Shown here piece after piece: positions 26,456-36,569 of a DNA stretch of 64,000 nucleotides. Below the pieces are notes generated by a model. The model was not told the DNA's origin and did no database searches. It saw only the letters and a list, made by a program, of their open reading frames with translations. The position numbers were made by a program, and so were the translations under genes. This DNA comes from Exiguobacterium algae (GTDB taxonomy: Bacteria; Bacillota; Bacilli; Exiguobacteriales; Exiguobacteriaceae): assembly GCF_018617875.1 (NCBI RefSeq), contig NZ_JACSKZ010000001.1, positions 496,001-560,000 of the forward strand, written 5' to 3'. Each line of letters begins with the position of its first letter. Within the stretch, counting starts at the first letter, position 1.

Positions 26456-26600
26456 GAAATCCCTCCATCTATAAGTAACCACAATGAAAATTAATTCGAT
26501 TTTACAAAACAACCGCTTCTCATTATACTCTTACTGTTACGGATAATAAAGTTACGATAATTTTACTAATCTTATATATGAAGAAATGAGGAGATTACCT

Positions 26601-27866
26601 ATGAAAGATGTCATCATCATCGGTGGCGGTCCAAGTGGACTTATGGCGACCTATGCGGCCGCAAAGTCTGGCGCTTCCACTCTCTTGATTGATAAAGGCT
26701 CGAAGCTCGGTCGAAAACTCGCCATCTCAGGTGGCGGACGTTGTAACGTCACCAACCGGAAACCTATTGACGAGCTCATCCAGTTCATTCCCGGAAACGG
26801 TCGCTTTTTATACAGTGCTCTCGCCCAGTTCGATAATCAGTCCATCATCGACTTGTTCACCGGATTCGGCATTCCATTAAAAGAGGAAGACAACGGACGG
26901 ATGTTCCCGGTAACCGATAAGGCACAGGATGTGGTCAATACGTTGCTTCGCGCCATCGAAGACCTCGGTGTCGAGATTCGAAAGAATGCAGAAGTCAAAA
27001 CACTCCATTTTAATGAAGAAAATGAATTCCAATCCGTCGAGTTGGCCGATGGAGAAACGATTGAAGCGAAAGCATGCGTCGTTGCGGTCGGGGGGCAATC
27101 TGTCCCGCACACCGGTTCGACGGGTGACGGATATCCCTGGGCAGAAAAAGCGGGACATACGATCACGGAGCTGTTCCCTACTGAAGTCCCGATCAAATTG
27201 AATGACCGTTTTATCGGAACGAAACAGCTTCAAGGATTGTCACTTCGGGATGTCGCCCTTACCGTTCACGGTAAAAAAGGGAAGCCGATCAAGACACACC
27301 AGGGAGATATGATTTTCACGCACTTCGGCATTTCAGGCCCGATTGCTTTGCGCTGTAGTCAGTACACCATCAAAGAACGAAAACGCAGTAAAGAACAGGT
27401 CGTCCGTTTATCCCTTGACCTGTTTCCTGACCGTTCACGCGATGAACTGTATCAAGAATTATGGACAAAAGTGCAAGAGCAACCGAAACGTGCTGTCAAA
27501 AACGTATGGAAAGGCTTTATCCCAGAACGCATGCTCGACCTGTTACTCGAAGAACTCGCGTTCGGAGAAGAAGACGCAAGCCAGCTGAAAAAACAGTTGG
27601 TTATCGACTTTGCGACACGACTGAAGTCTTTTGACTTACATGCGGTCGGTACACTCGATTTCGATAAAGCCTTCGTGACAGGCGGTGGTGTCTCGGTAAA
27701 AGAAGTGGCCCCACAAACGATGATGTCGAAAAAAGCACCCGGTCTCTTTTTTGCCGGAGAAGTGCTTGATATCCATGGGTATACGGGTGGCTATAACATC
27801 ACGGCGGCCTTCACAACGGGTCATTGCGCCGGCTCCCATGCGGCAGAACGGGCAAGTCAGCTATAA
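26601..27866 (+). CDS. ytfP: HI0933/YtfP-family FAD-dependent oxidoreductase
   Basis: 421-residue flavoprotein with an N-terminal Rossmann motif (VIIIGGGPSGLMATYAA), the family motif SKLGRKLAISGGGRCNVTN, an inserted barrel domain (DMIFTHFGISGPIAL) and a C-terminal GLFFAGEVLDIHGYTGGYN FAD segment. The family's physiological substrate is unsettled. ATG 26601 follows GAGGAGATTACCT. It is divergent from ytgP and is a single-gene unit. Confidence 0.92.
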   Translation: MKDVIIIGGGPSGLMATYAAAKSGASTLLIDKGSKLGRKLAISGGGRCNVTNRKPIDELIQFIPGNGRFLYSALAQFDNQSIIDLFTGFGIPLKEEDNGRMFPVTDKAQDVVNTLLRAIEDLGVEIRKNAEVKTLHFNEENEFQSVELADGETIEAKACVVAVGGQSVPHTGSTGDGYPWAEKAGHTITELFPTEVPIKLNDRFIGTKQLQGLSLRDVALTVHGKKGKPIKTHQGDMIFTHFGISGPIALRCSQYTIKERKRSKEQVVRLSLDLFPDRSRDELYQELWTKVQEQPKRAVKNVWKGFIPERMLDLLLEELAFGEEDASQLKKQLVIDFATRLKSFDLHAVGTLDFDKAFVTGGGVSVKEVAPQTMMSKKAPGLFFAGEVLDIHGYTGGYNITAAFTTGHCAGSHAAERASQL

Positions 27867-27902
27867 TAAAGAAGCGTGGTCAAGTTGACCACGCTTCTTT
27901 AC
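27867..27902. terminator. Bidirectional terminator
   Basis: AAAGAAGCGTGGTC/GACCACGCTTCTTT between the converging ytfP and pyrophosphohydrolase genes. Confidence 0.88.
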
Positions 27903-28408
27903 TTTCCTTCGATTTGACGACGAACTTCTGCTTCCAGTTCCGGCTCCGGAGGCATCCATCCTTCAGGTTTCATCACTTTATTGTCCGACTCCCGTAAAAT
28001 CGGTTTTCCGTCAGGTCCGAGTTTGGCCATATTGGCACGTTGCACGATTTCAAACAACGGCACCGGATCTAATCCGAGCTCGACGAAACTCCCCATCACG
28101 AAATATAACGCATCGGTCAAGGCATCCCCTTGCCCGACTAACCGTTCCACATCATCAGTGGGTGGTGCGTCCTGCAATGACTTTTGGACCGCTTTCGCAA
28201 ATCCGTCCTGGAAGTGCTCGACTGCCTGTAAAAACTCCTCTTCCGTTTGAGAAGATTGATGTAGAAATTCGACGACCGCCTCTTCGGCCGTCCAAACCGA
28301 TCGCTTCAACGCACGATCGAGCGATAACGGTTGTGGTGTTTTCGCTTTCGGGTGACCGAACGTTTCATGGAATTGTTGAACTTCTTCATAAAAATAACGT
28401 TTACTCAT
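27899..28408 (-). CDS. MazG/PRA-PH-like nucleotide pyrophosphohydrolase
   Basis: 169 residues of the all-alpha NTP pyrophosphohydrolase group related to phosphoribosyl-ATP pyrophosphohydrolase. The first metal-binding acidic motif is WTAEEAVVEFLH, and the second is GQGDALTDALYFVMG. The C-terminus (NMAKLGPDGKPILRESDNKV, PEGWMPPEP) is a conserved signature in Bacillales members. It probably hydrolyses a non-canonical nucleotide; it is not part of a his operon here. It lies 14 bases downstream of the unknown anchored protein. Confidence 0.8.
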   Translation of the reverse strand: MSKRYFYEEVQQFHETFGHPKAKTPQPLSLDRALKRSVWTAEEAVVEFLHQSSQTEEEFLQAVEHFQDGFAKAVQKSLQDAPPTDDVERLVGQGDALTDALYFVMGSFVELGLDPVPLFEIVQRANMAKLGPDGKPILRESDNKVMKPEGWMPPEPELEAEVRRQIEGK

Positions 28409-28422
28409 CTTATCTTCCCCTT

Positions 28423-29577
28423 TTAGTCAACCGAAACAAAAGCATCTAAATCAAAGACTTCCGGGTGGACAATCGCAAAGATCTCATTGTCCTGTAAAAA
28501 CATTCCCGTCGATGCATAGACGCGAGGCGTCACCATCTGTCCATTGATTGTGGCTTCTTCTGGATTGATTGTATATAAGACTAGCTCTTCTGAGTCGAGG
28601 ACGTAGATCCGTCCTTGGCGCTCCACAAGCCCGACTCCGGCAAATCGTTCGAACTTCTGTTGAATCGATGCGCTCATCCCGTCAGCAGATAATGCTTTTC
28701 TGGAAGCGAGTGCCCATTCGGTTTCCGGTTCCTTCTCTTCTTCGTCGGCTTCAGGCGATTGATCTCCCGCTTCGCCTTCTTCCTTCGCGACAACCTCAGT
28801 CGGTTCACTGACGGTTTCCTCTGATTCAGCCGTTTCTGTTTTAGGCGGTTCCGTAACGGCATCCGAAGCCGGGGCTGAGTCCGGATTTTCAGAATTCGTA
28901 TCAGGTTTTGCCGTTTCTTCTTTTTCTTTTTTCGGATCATCCGCTTCTTCCGTCTCCACGACCCGTTCCTCGATATACAGCAATTCCAAATCCGGCGTAT
29001 CTGCCAATCGATTCATCAACAGGAGGCGGTTCGTTTCCGCATCGTAACCGAGTCCAAAAATTTGGTCGTCTGACACAAGACCCGCAATCTGTTTACGTGG
29101 TCGCTCTACCCAAAGCCCGTCTTCCCGTTCAATCGTCACCAAAATCCCGGTCGTCGTGACGGCGTACACACGGTCTTCCGATACCATACGCATGCCGATG
29201 AACTCATCGAGCACGAGTTTTTTATCCTTGTCGTCGAGCTGAAGCATCGCGTTGACACGACTCCCTGCTCCGCTGACTTCAAAGAACTCTTGTTGATCGG
29301 TCAAGACAAGGTACGCACCGATCGTATCACTGTAATACACCTCATCAATGTTTTCGATTTGTTCGAGCGCATCTGTCGTGTCGGGATCATCCTCGTCCTG
29401 CGCCGCCTCGACAGGCGGGATTGCTGTCACCTGATGGCTCGTCTGGATATCGATTTTCTCAAACGTCGAAGCGATTTGCTGCTGGATCTCCTCGTCTGAA
29501 AAGACGAAGACGTAACAGAGCAAAAGCCCGACTACGACCGCGCACAGTGTCGTATATAGTACGTATGAACGTTTCAT
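28423..29577 (-). CDS. Membrane-anchored protein with long acidic linker, unknown
   Basis: 384 residues. An N-terminal anchor (LYTTLCAVVVGLLLCYVFVF) leads to an extracellular part. Residues about 75-210 are built of short beta-strand repeats that look propeller-like (GAYLVLTDQQEFFEV; RVYAVTTTGILVTI). Then come about 80 residues of Glu/Pro/Thr/Lys low complexity, and then a final stretch of similar strands (RIYVLDSEELVLYTI; NEIFAIVHPEVF). The linker may be an insertion loop within one domain. No family recognised and no catalytic motif seen. It is probably cotranscribed with the pyrophosphohydrolase gene. Confidence 0.7.
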   Translation of the reverse strand: MKRSYVLYTTLCAVVVGLLLCYVFVFSDEEIQQQIASTFEKIDIQTSHQVTAIPPVEAAQDEDDPDTTDALEQIENIDEVYYSDTIGAYLVLTDQQEFFEVSGAGSRVNAMLQLDDKDKKLVLDEFIGMRMVSEDRVYAVTTTGILVTIEREDGLWVERPRKQIAGLVSDDQIFGLGYDAETNRLLLMNRLADTPDLELLYIEERVVETEEADDPKKEKEETAKPDTNSENPDSAPASDAVTEPPKTETAESEETVSEPTEVVAKEEGEAGDQSPEADEEEKEPETEWALASRKALSADGMSASIQQKFERFAGVGLVERQGRIYVLDSEELVLYTINPEEATINGQMVTPRVYASTGMFLQDNEIFAIVHPEVFDLDAFVSVD

Positions 29578-29653
29578 GGACGTGTCGTCCCCTTTACATC
29601 AGTATCGCCCTTTAGTGTAACAAAACAAACATGAAAAGAAAACGACCTCATCA

Positions 29654-29697
29654 AAAAGAAAGGAACGTGTGACAATGTCACACGTTCCTTTCTTTTA
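29654..29697 (-). terminator. Terminator after leuS
   Basis: Long stem AAAGAAAGGAACGTGTGACA/TGTCACACGTTCCTTTCTTT followed on the minus strand by TTTTTGATG. Confidence 0.9.
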
Positions 29698-32097
29698 TCC
29701 AACAACAATATTGACGAGTTTGCCTGGAACAACGATCACTTTACGTACCGTTTTCCCCGCTGTGAATTCTTGAACCCGTTCGTTTCCGAGTGCTTCTGCC
29801 TCAAGTGTTTCTTTTGAAGCATCACGCGCGACATGCATTTTCGCACGAAGTTTCCCGTTCACCTGGATGACGACTTCAATCGTGTCACTCACAAGCTTCG
29901 ACTCATCGTAAGTCGGCCAAGCCGCATACGTCAACTCTTCTGTCATCCCCATCTTCTCCCACAACTCTTCAGACAAGTGTGGAGCGACCGGTGAAAGCAT
30001 TTTGATGAAATCGACCATCTGCGCTTTCGGCAATGTCTCTTGCTTGTTTGCTTCGTTGACGAAGACCATCAATTGCGAGATCGCCGTGTTGAAACGAAGT
30101 GCCTCATAGTCTTCCGTCACTTTCTTCACGGTCTGATGATATGTCCGTTCAAAGTCCGCTGTCGGAGCGGTATCTTCAAAGTTCGTCTGCTCAAAGAGAC
30201 GCCATACGCGGTCAAGGAAGCGTCGTGCTCCGTCAAGACCATTCGTCGACCAAGCGATTGCTGCATCAAGTGGTCCCATGAACATTTCATAAAGACGGAG
30301 TGTATCCGCTCCGTGTGACTTCACGATGTCATCCGGGTTGACGACGTTCCCACGAGATTTCGACATCTTCTCGTTGTTCTCTCCGAGGATCATTCCTTGG
30401 TTGTAGAGTTTTTGGAACGGTTCGTTCGTCGGGACGACACCGATATCGTAAAGGACTTTGTGCCAGAAACGTGCGTAGAGCAAGTGAAGCACGGCATGCT
30501 CCGTACCTCCGATATACAAGTCGACCGGAAGCCAACGTTTGAGTTTTTCAGGGTCCGCGATCATGTCCTCGTTATGTGGATCGATATAACGGATGTAGTA
30601 CCAGCAGCTACCTGCCCATTGTGGCATCGTGTTCGTCTCACGACGACCTTTTTCGCCAGTGACAGGGTCTGTGTACGTCAACCATTCTTCTGCGTTCGCA
30701 AGCGGTGACTCGCCAGTACCCGACGGTTTAATTTCATCGATGATCGGAAGTTCGAGTGGAAGTTCCTCGACCGGTACTGTCTTCATCGTTCCGTCTTCCA
30801 TGTGAACGACCGGAATCGGCTCACCCCAATAACGCTGACGGCTGAACAACCAGTCACGGAGACGGTATGTCGTCTTCGCACGACCTGTGCCAGCAGCTTC
30901 AAGCTCTTCAATGATCGTCTTGATTGCATCCGCTTTATTGAGTCCGTTCAAGCTACCCGAATTGACGTGTTCCCCGTCTTCGATATAAGCCGCCTCTTCC
31001 AAGTTTCCACCTTTGACGACTTCACGAATCGGAAGGTCAAACGTTTTCGCGAACTCATAATCCCGCTCATCATGTCCAGGAACGGCCATGACCGCACCCG
31101 TACCGTATGTCGAAAGAACATAATCCGCTGTCCAGATTGGAAGCTTCTCGCCGTTCACCGGGTTGATGGCATAAGCGCCTGTGAAGACACCTGTTTTCTC
31201 TTTAGCGAGGTCTGTCCGCTCGAGGTCTGTTTTCTTCGAAACTTCTTCAATATATGATTCGACTGCCGTCAATTGTTCAGGCGTCGTGATCACTTTCGTG
31301 AATGGATGTTCCGGTGCGAGCGTCACGTACGTCGCGCCATGAAGCGTGTCCGGACGTGTCGTGAAGACCGTAACGACTTTGTCGTGACCATCTACTTTAA
31401 AATCGACCTCGGCACCGACTGATTTCCCAATCCAGTTGCGTTGCATCTCTTTGACGCTTTCCGGCCAGTCGAGACCTTCCAAGTCTTCAAGCAAGCGCTC
31501 TGCATATTCCGTGATGCGAAGCACCCATTGCTTCATCGGGACGCGGTATACCGGGTGGTTCCCACGTTCTGACAAACCGTCGATGACTTCTTCGTTCGCA
31601 AGGACCGTACCGAGCGCCGGGCACCAGTTGACCGCGACTTCGTCGACATACGCGAGTCCACGCTCAAAAAGTTGCGTGAAGATCCACTGCGTCCATTTAT
31701 AGTATTTCGGATCCGTCGTGCTGATTTCGCGATCCCAATCATATGAGAATCCGAGATCTTTCAACTGACGGCGGAACGTCTCGATGTTGCGCGCTGTGAA
31801 CTCACGCGGGTCGTTCCCTGTGTCGAGTGCATATTGTTCAGCCGGGAGACCGAACGCGTCCCAACCGATTGGATGGAGCACGTTGAAGCCTTGCATCCGT
31901 TTCATGCGGGCGATGATATCTGTCGCCGTATAACCTTCCGGGTGTCCGACGTGGAGTCCGGCTCCTGACGGGTACGGGAACATATCAAGGACGTAAAAAC
32001 AGTCCTTCTCCGGGTCTTCAGTCGTTTTGAACGCATCTTTTTCTTCCCAGCGCTTTTGCCACTTTTTTTCGATTTCTTGATGTTTAAAATAGCTCAA
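29695..32097 (-). CDS. leuS: Leucyl-tRNA synthetase
   Basis: Class I synthetase of 800 residues. HIGH motif as HVGHP (in [12 protein letters not shown]), KMSKS in [16 protein letters not shown], an inserted editing domain with the T-rich [13 protein letters not shown], and [17 protein letters not shown]. The start is TTG at 32097, with GAGGAGG a few bases upstream; the longer frame to 32181 runs into the T-box terminator and is not coding. It is controlled by the leucine T-box immediately upstream. Confidence 0.97.
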   Translation of the reverse strand: MSYFKHQEIEKKWQKRWEEKDAFKTTEDPEKDCFYVLDMFPYPSGAGLHVGHPEGYTATDIIARMKRMQGFNVLHPIGWDAFGLPAEQYALDTGNDPREFTARNIETFRRQLKDLGFSYDWDREISTTDPKYYKWTQWIFTQLFERGLAYVDEVAVNWCPALGTVLANEEVIDGLSERGNHPVYRVPMKQWVLRITEYAERLLEDLEGLDWPESVKEMQRNWIGKSVGAEVDFKVDGHDKVVTVFTTRPDTLHGATYVTLAPEHPFTKVITTPEQLTAVESYIEEVSKKTDLERTDLAKEKTGVFTGAYAINPVNGEKLPIWTADYVLSTYGTGAVMAVPGHDERDYEFAKTFDLPIREVVKGGNLEEAAYIEDGEHVNSGSLNGLNKADAIKTIIEELEAAGTGRAKTTYRLRDWLFSRQRYWGEPIPVVHMEDGTMKTVPVEELPLELPIIDEIKPSGTGESPLANAEEWLTYTDPVTGEKGRRETNTMPQWAGSCWYYIRYIDPHNEDMIADPEKLKRWLPVDLYIGGTEHAVLHLLYARFWHKVLYDIGVVPTNEPFQKLYNQGMILGENNEKMSKSRGNVVNPDDIVKSHGADTLRLYEMFMGPLDAAIAWSTNGLDGARRFLDRVWRLFEQTNFEDTAPTADFERTYHQTVKKVTEDYEALRFNTAISQLMVFVNEANKQETLPKAQMVDFIKMLSPVAPHLSEELWEKMGMTEELTYAAWPTYDESKLVSDTIEVVIQVNGKLRAKMHVARDASKETLEAEALGNERVQEFTAGKTVRKVIVVPGKLVNIVVG

Positions 32098-32120
32098 AAT
32101 TCTTCCTCCTCTACATAATA

Positions 32121-32155
32121 AAAAGCCCTTCGTCCCGAAAATGGGACGAAAGGCT
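32121..32155 (-). terminator. Conditional terminator of the leuS T-box
   Basis: AAGCCTTTCGTCCC/GGGACGAAGGGCTT followed on the minus strand by TTTTTATT. Uncharged tRNA-Leu should favour the competing antiterminator. Confidence 0.9.
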
Positions 32156-32363
32156 TGAAAGCTTTCCGCGGTACCACCCATGTTGCATTGCTGCCACTTG
32201 AGACGCCGGTAACGAGGCGTAACGTCGGTTCACCCTACTAGTCGTTCAGGTAAACAGCTCCAAGGCGAGTTCACGTCATCCGTCTATCGATTCACACCGG
32301 CCATCGACTCTCTCAAAAACGGATTGTGCGCTACTACTCCTCTTCAACGCTTGCTATTCATCG
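32121..32363 (-). ncRNA. T-box riboswitch upstream of leuS
   Basis: Fills the 304-base gap before leuS. On the minus strand it holds the near-invariant TGGGTGGTACCGCGG (about 32166-32180), the stem I ending with the GAACTCGCCTTGGAG context, and the terminator. The CTC triplet at 32269-32267 in GAACTCGCC is the probable specifier codon (leucine). It senses uncharged tRNA-Leu and lets leuS be read through. Confidence 0.95.
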
Positions 32364-32369
32364 TAATCT

Positions 32370-32399
32370 ATTTTAGCTCAATCTGAAATTCAGCGTCAA
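32370..32399 (-). promoter_or_regulatory. Promoter of the T-box-leuS unit
   Basis: On the minus strand TTGACG, 18-base spacer, TAAAAT, just after the end of the MFS gene. Transcription should begin near 32363. Confidence 0.75.
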
Positions 32400-32401
32400 C
32401 T

Positions 32402-33586
32402 TCATTTTTCCGTGACGCGAATGTCTTTCATGAACACGAACAATGACAAGGCGAGCGTGACGAGCAAGAGAAGCATCCCAAAAACAGCTGTGATTCCGAA
32501 GATGTCGTACACAAATCCCGAGAGTGTTGGTCCAATCATCCGCCCGACGGATGCCGCAATATTGACGAGTCCTTGATATTGCCCTGCCTTACCAGGAGGG
32601 GCAAGTTTCGCCGCAATCGTCGGGACTGCCGGCCAAACGAACATCTCTCCGATCGTCATGACGACCATCCCAACCATGAACATGCCGAATCCGCCCGCGA
32701 ACGGAACGATGAGGAACGCACCGAGGAAAATCGATGCCCCGATGATCAACTGACGTTTCAAATCATCCTCAAATTGACGCAACACCCGATTCAACAACGG
32801 TTGTGCAAACACAATCATGGCACCATTCACGGTCCAAAGAAGTGAATATTGGCTGATGGTAACACCAAGATCTTTTGAGTGTACGGCAATCGTTCCTTGC
32901 CACTGTACGTAGACAAACCAAAGAACGGCATAACCGAGAGCGACGAACCACATCGATTTCATTGTCGCACTCGACAAAGTAGTTGCCGCTGCTTCAAGTT
33001 GCGACTGAACAACCGGTCGAGCCGGATTTTTAAGATAGCGCAATCCGAAGAGAAGGACGACGACGAACAAAATAGACAAGAAGAAGTTCGCATAGAAAAT
33101 CCATTCGATATTCAATCGGGCGATTTGCCCGCTCATCGCTGTCCCGAGGGCGACCCCCACGTTTTGGGCGACATAAATCGCGTTAAACGAACGACGTCCC
33201 CCTTCCGGCCAAATGAGACCGGCGAATGCATAGACGGTCGGAAAGACGAGACCACCTGAAAAACCGATCATCCCGAGCCAACCTAAATAACCGAGGAACG
33301 TGGCGTGGAACAACAAGAAGCCGAGCGAGCTCAACAAAAGCAAACCGACTGAAATCACCAGCGTCACTTTTCCTCCGACCCGATCAAACAAGGTTCCTCC
33401 GATGTAATTCCCCATGATGGCGAGCGCAGAGTTCACGAGAAGCGCCACGCCTGCAAGTGTCATTGACTCACCTAAAAAATCATGAATATAGAGTGTATTG
33501 AACGGCCATAAAAAAGACGCCGCCGTTGTATTGAGCGCCATCGCAATGACCAGAATCCATACCGAGAACGGCATTTTGTTGTTCAC
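32402..33586 (-). CDS. MFS transporter (drug/efflux type)
   Basis: 394 residues with about twelve membrane helices. The MFS motif between helices 2 and 3 is GGTLFDRVGGKVTL, and helix 4/5 has the GLIWPEGGRRSFNAIYV stretch seen in YttB/MdtG-like exporters. The substrate is unknown. GTG at 33586 is chosen because AAAGGAGG lies seven bases upstream. It ends three bases before the -35 of the leuS promoter. Confidence 0.85.
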   Translation of the reverse strand: MNNKMPFSVWILVIAMALNTTAASFLWPFNTLYIHDFLGESMTLAGVALLVNSALAIMGNYIGGTLFDRVGGKVTLVISVGLLLLSSLGFLLFHATFLGYLGWLGMIGFSGGLVFPTVYAFAGLIWPEGGRRSFNAIYVAQNVGVALGTAMSGQIARLNIEWIFYANFFLSILFVVVLLFGLRYLKNPARPVVQSQLEAAATTLSSATMKSMWFVALGYAVLWFVYVQWQGTIAVHSKDLGVTISQYSLLWTVNGAMIVFAQPLLNRVLRQFEDDLKRQLIIGASIFLGAFLIVPFAGGFGMFMVGMVVMTIGEMFVWPAVPTIAAKLAPPGKAGQYQGLVNIAASVGRMIGPTLSGFVYDIFGITAVFGMLLLLVTLALSLFVFMKDIRVTEK

Positions 33587-33762
33587 ACCAAGTCCTCCTT
33601 TCTTCAATCCTAAACATCAAAAAAATCGGCACGAGGGCCGAATCAACAATAAGTCCTTATCAAACCTAAACGAACGCTACACAACTGTCAAGAAAAATTA
33701 CTTATTATGAAGTTTTGAAGATTTCATCTTGTGATAGCATGAGCAAAGAAGGAGAGATGAAC

Positions 33763-34737
33763 ATGAATCCATTTGGTCAAAATCGCTACCATACATTGAA
33801 TGAAGCCTATCGAAAAGAATATGGGGGGAAAGTATTTAAAGTGCCGCTCGACGGCGGATTCACCTGCCCGAATCGGGATGGGCGTGTGTCAAAAGGAGGA
33901 TGCACGTTCTGCTCCGATGATGGAAGCGGGGATTTTGCAGGAAATGCCTGTGATCCGATTCCCGTTCAATTTGCAGAAGTGAAGGCACGGCTGCACCGGA
34001 AATGGAAACACGCCAACTACATCGCCTATTTTCAAGCCTTCAGTAACACATATGCCCCCGTTACAAGACTACGGGAACTTTTTGAACCGGCGTTGCTTGA
34101 AGAAGGCGTCGTCGGACTGTCGATTGCAACAAGACCGGACTGTCTGCCTGACGACGTGGTAGACTATTTGGCAGAGTTGAACGAGCGGACGTCACTATGG
34201 GTCGAACTCGGCCTTCAGACCGTACACGACTCGACCGCAAAAAAGATCAACCGAGGGCATGACTACAAATCATTTTTAGAGGGCGTGGAGAAACTCCGTC
34301 GCCGAAACATCCGTGTCTGCGTACACATCATCAACGGATTACCGGGTGAGACACCTGCGATGATGCTCGACACGGCGCGAGAAGTTGCTAAAATGGACAT
34401 ACAGGGAATCAAAATCCACTTGCTTCACGTCTTGAAAAACACACCACTTGCCCGTCAATACGAAAAGGGATTACTCGAGCTGATGGATGAAGACACTTAC
34501 ATCTCGCTCGTTTGTGACCAGTTGGAGTTGATGCCGCCAGAAGTCATCGTCCATCGTCTGACGGGAGACGGGCCACCTGATCTATTGATTGGACCGATGT
34601 GGAGCCGCCATAAAATGGCGGTGTTAAATAAGATTCGTGCGGAATTGGAACGACGTGATTCCTTCCAAGGAAAGAAGAAGGATGAGATGTATGGGATTAA
34701 TGAGAGTATTACCTTTTGCGAAACAACTGCTGAGTGA
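33763..34737 (+). CDS. ytqA: TIGR01212-family radical SAM protein YtqA
   Basis: About 324 residues. The iron-sulfur cysteines are in an unusually spaced motif, CPNRDGRVSKGGCTFC, as expected in the YhcC/YtqA family (Elp3-like), rather than the classic CxxxCxxC. A glycine-rich SAM segment and NRGHDYKSFLEGVEKL, VHIINGLPGETPAMM follow. The function is not firmly known. ATG 33763 has AGAAGGAG eight bases upstream. It overlaps ytqB by 47 bases. Confidence 0.9.
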   Translation: MNPFGQNRYHTLNEAYRKEYGGKVFKVPLDGGFTCPNRDGRVSKGGCTFCSDDGSGDFAGNACDPIPVQFAEVKARLHRKWKHANYIAYFQAFSNTYAPVTRLRELFEPALLEEGVVGLSIATRPDCLPDDVVDYLAELNERTSLWVELGLQTVHDSTAKKINRGHDYKSFLEGVEKLRRRNIRVCVHIINGLPGETPAMMLDTAREVAKMDIQGIKIHLLHVLKNTPLARQYEKGLLELMDEDTYISLVCDQLELMPPEVIVHRLTGDGPPDLLIGPMWSRHKMAVLNKIRAELERRDSFQGKKKDEMYGINESITFCETTAE

Positions 34738-35263
34738 CCATGTGCAACCCGGATCTGTCGCCGTCGATATGACAGCCGGAAACGGACACGACACATTATT
34801 TTTAGCAGAACAGGTCGGAGAAAGCGGACACGTCTATGCGTTCGATATTCAAAAAGAAGCGGTAGAAGCGACGCGCACCCGCATTGAAGAAGCATCTTTC
34901 AGTGACCGCGTCACCGTCATTCACGACAGTCATGATACAGTGAAGGCGGTGGTGGATCCCGACGCACGTCCGATTACCGCTGCTGTGTTTAATCTCGGTT
35001 ACTTACCCGGAAGTGATAAATCGGTCACTACGAATGGGAATACGACGATTGCAGCCCTCGAGCAATTGCTCGACGTGATGGCAACCGGCGGCGTTATTGT
35101 CGTCGTCATCTATCACGGCCATGAGAGCGGGAAAGTCGAACGAGATGAGGTGCTCGCTTATGTCGAGTCACTCGATCAAAAGAAAGCCGGCGTGCTTCGA
35201 TACGGTTTCATCAACCAAATCAACCACCCACCTTTCATTGTGGCAATCGAAAAACGTGCATAA
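34691..35263 (+). CDS. ytqB: SAM-dependent methyltransferase YtqB (rRNA methylase-like)
   Basis: 190 residues from ATG 34691. SAM motif VAVDMTAGNGHDTLFLAEQV and an acidic post-motif (YAFDIQKEAVEAT) are visible. AVFNLGYLPGSDKSVTT is the family signature. Annotated in databases as an rRNA methylase family, although B. subtilis YtqB is also known as a minimal Rossmann methyltransferase that binds tRNA (TrmN-like roles proposed; from memory). Alternative starts are 34682 and 34700. It overlaps ytqA, so the pair is translationally coupled, as in Bacillus. Confidence 0.88.
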   Translation: MGLMRVLPFAKQLLSDHVQPGSVAVDMTAGNGHDTLFLAEQVGESGHVYAFDIQKEAVEATRTRIEEASFSDRVTVIHDSHDTVKAVVDPDARPITAAVFNLGYLPGSDKSVTTNGNTTIAALEQLLDVMATGGVIVVVIYHGHESGKVERDEVLAYVESLDQKKAGVLRYGFINQINHPPFIVAIEKRA

Positions 35264-35298
35264 AACAAGGCGACTCGATTACGAGTCGCCTTGTTATT
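35263..35298. terminator. Bidirectional terminator
   Basis: AACAAGGCGACTCG/CGAGTCGCCTTGTT between ytqB and the converging hydrolase gene. Confidence 0.85.
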
Positions 35299-36010
35299 CT
35301 TGAATCAATTCATAAAACGTCATCAGTGTTTCCGCGAATTTCATATTCAACCGTTCGTACCCAAAGTGAGGGAACCCTTCCAATCGTCGGATATACACCT
35401 GGTCTCCCCCGATTTTCCGACAGACATTCAGTGTCAATTTCACATCGGCAAACCGATCATCCGGTGCATAGAAGCATGCGAGCGGTAAACGCGGCAAATG
35501 CTTTTTCTCTTCCTGATGTTCGACGATTTCTTCCTCGATCTCCCGATATTGCGCATAAGTGATTTCACCGAACCGTGACGATTCTTCCCCTGCTCCCGTG
35601 AACGTCATCATCCCGAGCGGCAAATCCGGACGGAAACGGTCGACCGCGCTGGCGACGACTTGCTTGAGTCCCCCGATTTGACGCGTTGCATGCCAATCAA
35701 ATAACGGCGAGATATACGTCAAGCTTCCTAAGGGGACATCATACTCCTGTAAGAGCCGGTTCGTGAACAGGGCACCCAGACTGAATGCCACGACATGTAT
35801 TGGCAGCTTATATTGTCCTGCCTCCCGTAACGCTTTTTTGATCAGTTGTTTATGTTCTTCCGCTGTCAGGCCGACGGACTCATCACTGACGACGAGCACT
35901 TCGTAATCGTCCTGGAGCCGACGAATGAACGTCTCGCTGATCCGCGATGTGAACTGCAACGGATAAACGATGACGATGACTCCTTTTCGTGCATGTTCTT
36001 CATGTGTCAT
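35294..36010 (-). CDS. Alpha/beta-hydrolase-fold protein
   Basis: 238 residues without signal peptide. The nucleophile elbow is HVVAFSLGALFTN with serine near residue 96. The acid is plausibly the aspartate in YAPDDRFADV, and the histidine is near the C-terminus in EGFPHFGYERL. The order Ser-Asp-His fits a working hydrolase. The substrate is unknown and I do not recognise a named family. ATG 36010 follows GAGGTGACGACAAC. Confidence 0.75.
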   Translation of the reverse strand: MTHEEHARKGVIVIVYPLQFTSRISETFIRRLQDDYEVLVVSDESVGLTAEEHKQLIKKALREAGQYKLPIHVVAFSLGALFTNRLLQEYDVPLGSLTYISPLFDWHATRQIGGLKQVVASAVDRFRPDLPLGMMTFTGAGEESSRFGEITYAQYREIEEEIVEHQEEKKHLPRLPLACFYAPDDRFADVKLTLNVCRKIGGDQVYIRRLEGFPHFGYERLNMKFAETLMTFYELIQE

Positions 36011-36049
36011 GTTGTCGTCACCTCATTATTAGACTATATATATTGTATC

Positions 36050-36079
36050 AAAAAAACATCAGCCGCAACTGATGTTTAG
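36050..36079 (-). terminator. Terminator after the GNAT gene
   Basis: AAACATCAG/CTGATGTTT with a T-run on the minus strand. Confidence 0.85.
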
Positions 36080-36098
36080 GTGAAATCCGTCCCAAGGC

Positions 36099-36569
36099 TT
36101 AGCTCGGATCATATCGTAAATGAATGAGTTCCATCGGCTGGTCGTACACTTCCTCTTGGATGCGGTTCAGTTCTTTAAATGACTGATGCATTAAAAAGGT
36201 GATCGCCTGGTCATTCGAACTTTCCACGTATACATCAATCGGTTGCCTCTTTTGTTTCTCCAGGTACATTAAAAATTCGGCGCCATGCCCTCTGCGGTGA
36301 TAGTCTGGATGAAGATAGAGACGAAGCATTTCCCACATATCTCCTCGGTCGATTGCATGACAAAAGCCAATTACATCGTCGTCTGTCTCACCAACGATAA
36401 AAAGCTGCTCTCTCGCCTCTTCGCTCGAACTGATTGCACGGACAATTTCTTCTTGCTGATAAGCCCGTTCCATCACTTTCGTTCGAACCGTGTCATCTTG
36501 TGTGACGGTCGATAGCGCAATCTTTCGAATCGTGGCAGCATCTTCCGGTACCGCTTCCCTCATCTTCAT
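36099..36569 (-). CDS. GNAT-family N-acetyltransferase
   Basis: 156 residues. The acetyl-CoA binding motif A is LYLHPDYHRRGHGAEFLMYL, matching the R/Q-x-x-G-x-G/A signature. The N-terminus MKMREAVPEDAATIRKIA is typical of the family. The target is unknown. ATG 36569 follows AGGGGGAAGC; ATG 36563 is an alternative. Confidence 0.85.
   Translation of the reverse strand: MKMREAVPEDAATIRKIALSTVTQDDTVRTKVMERAYQQEEIVRAISSSEEAREQLFIVGETDDDVIGFCHAIDRGDMWEMLRLYLHPDYHRRGHGAEFLMYLEKQKRQPIDVYVESSNDQAITFLMHQSFKELNRIQEEVYDQPMELIHLRYDPS

Noticed and set aside
28674-28940. Lys/Arg-rich 88-codon frame inside the anchored protein gene
   Set aside because: It is a shifted frame of the Glu/Lys low-complexity linker, with no start signal.
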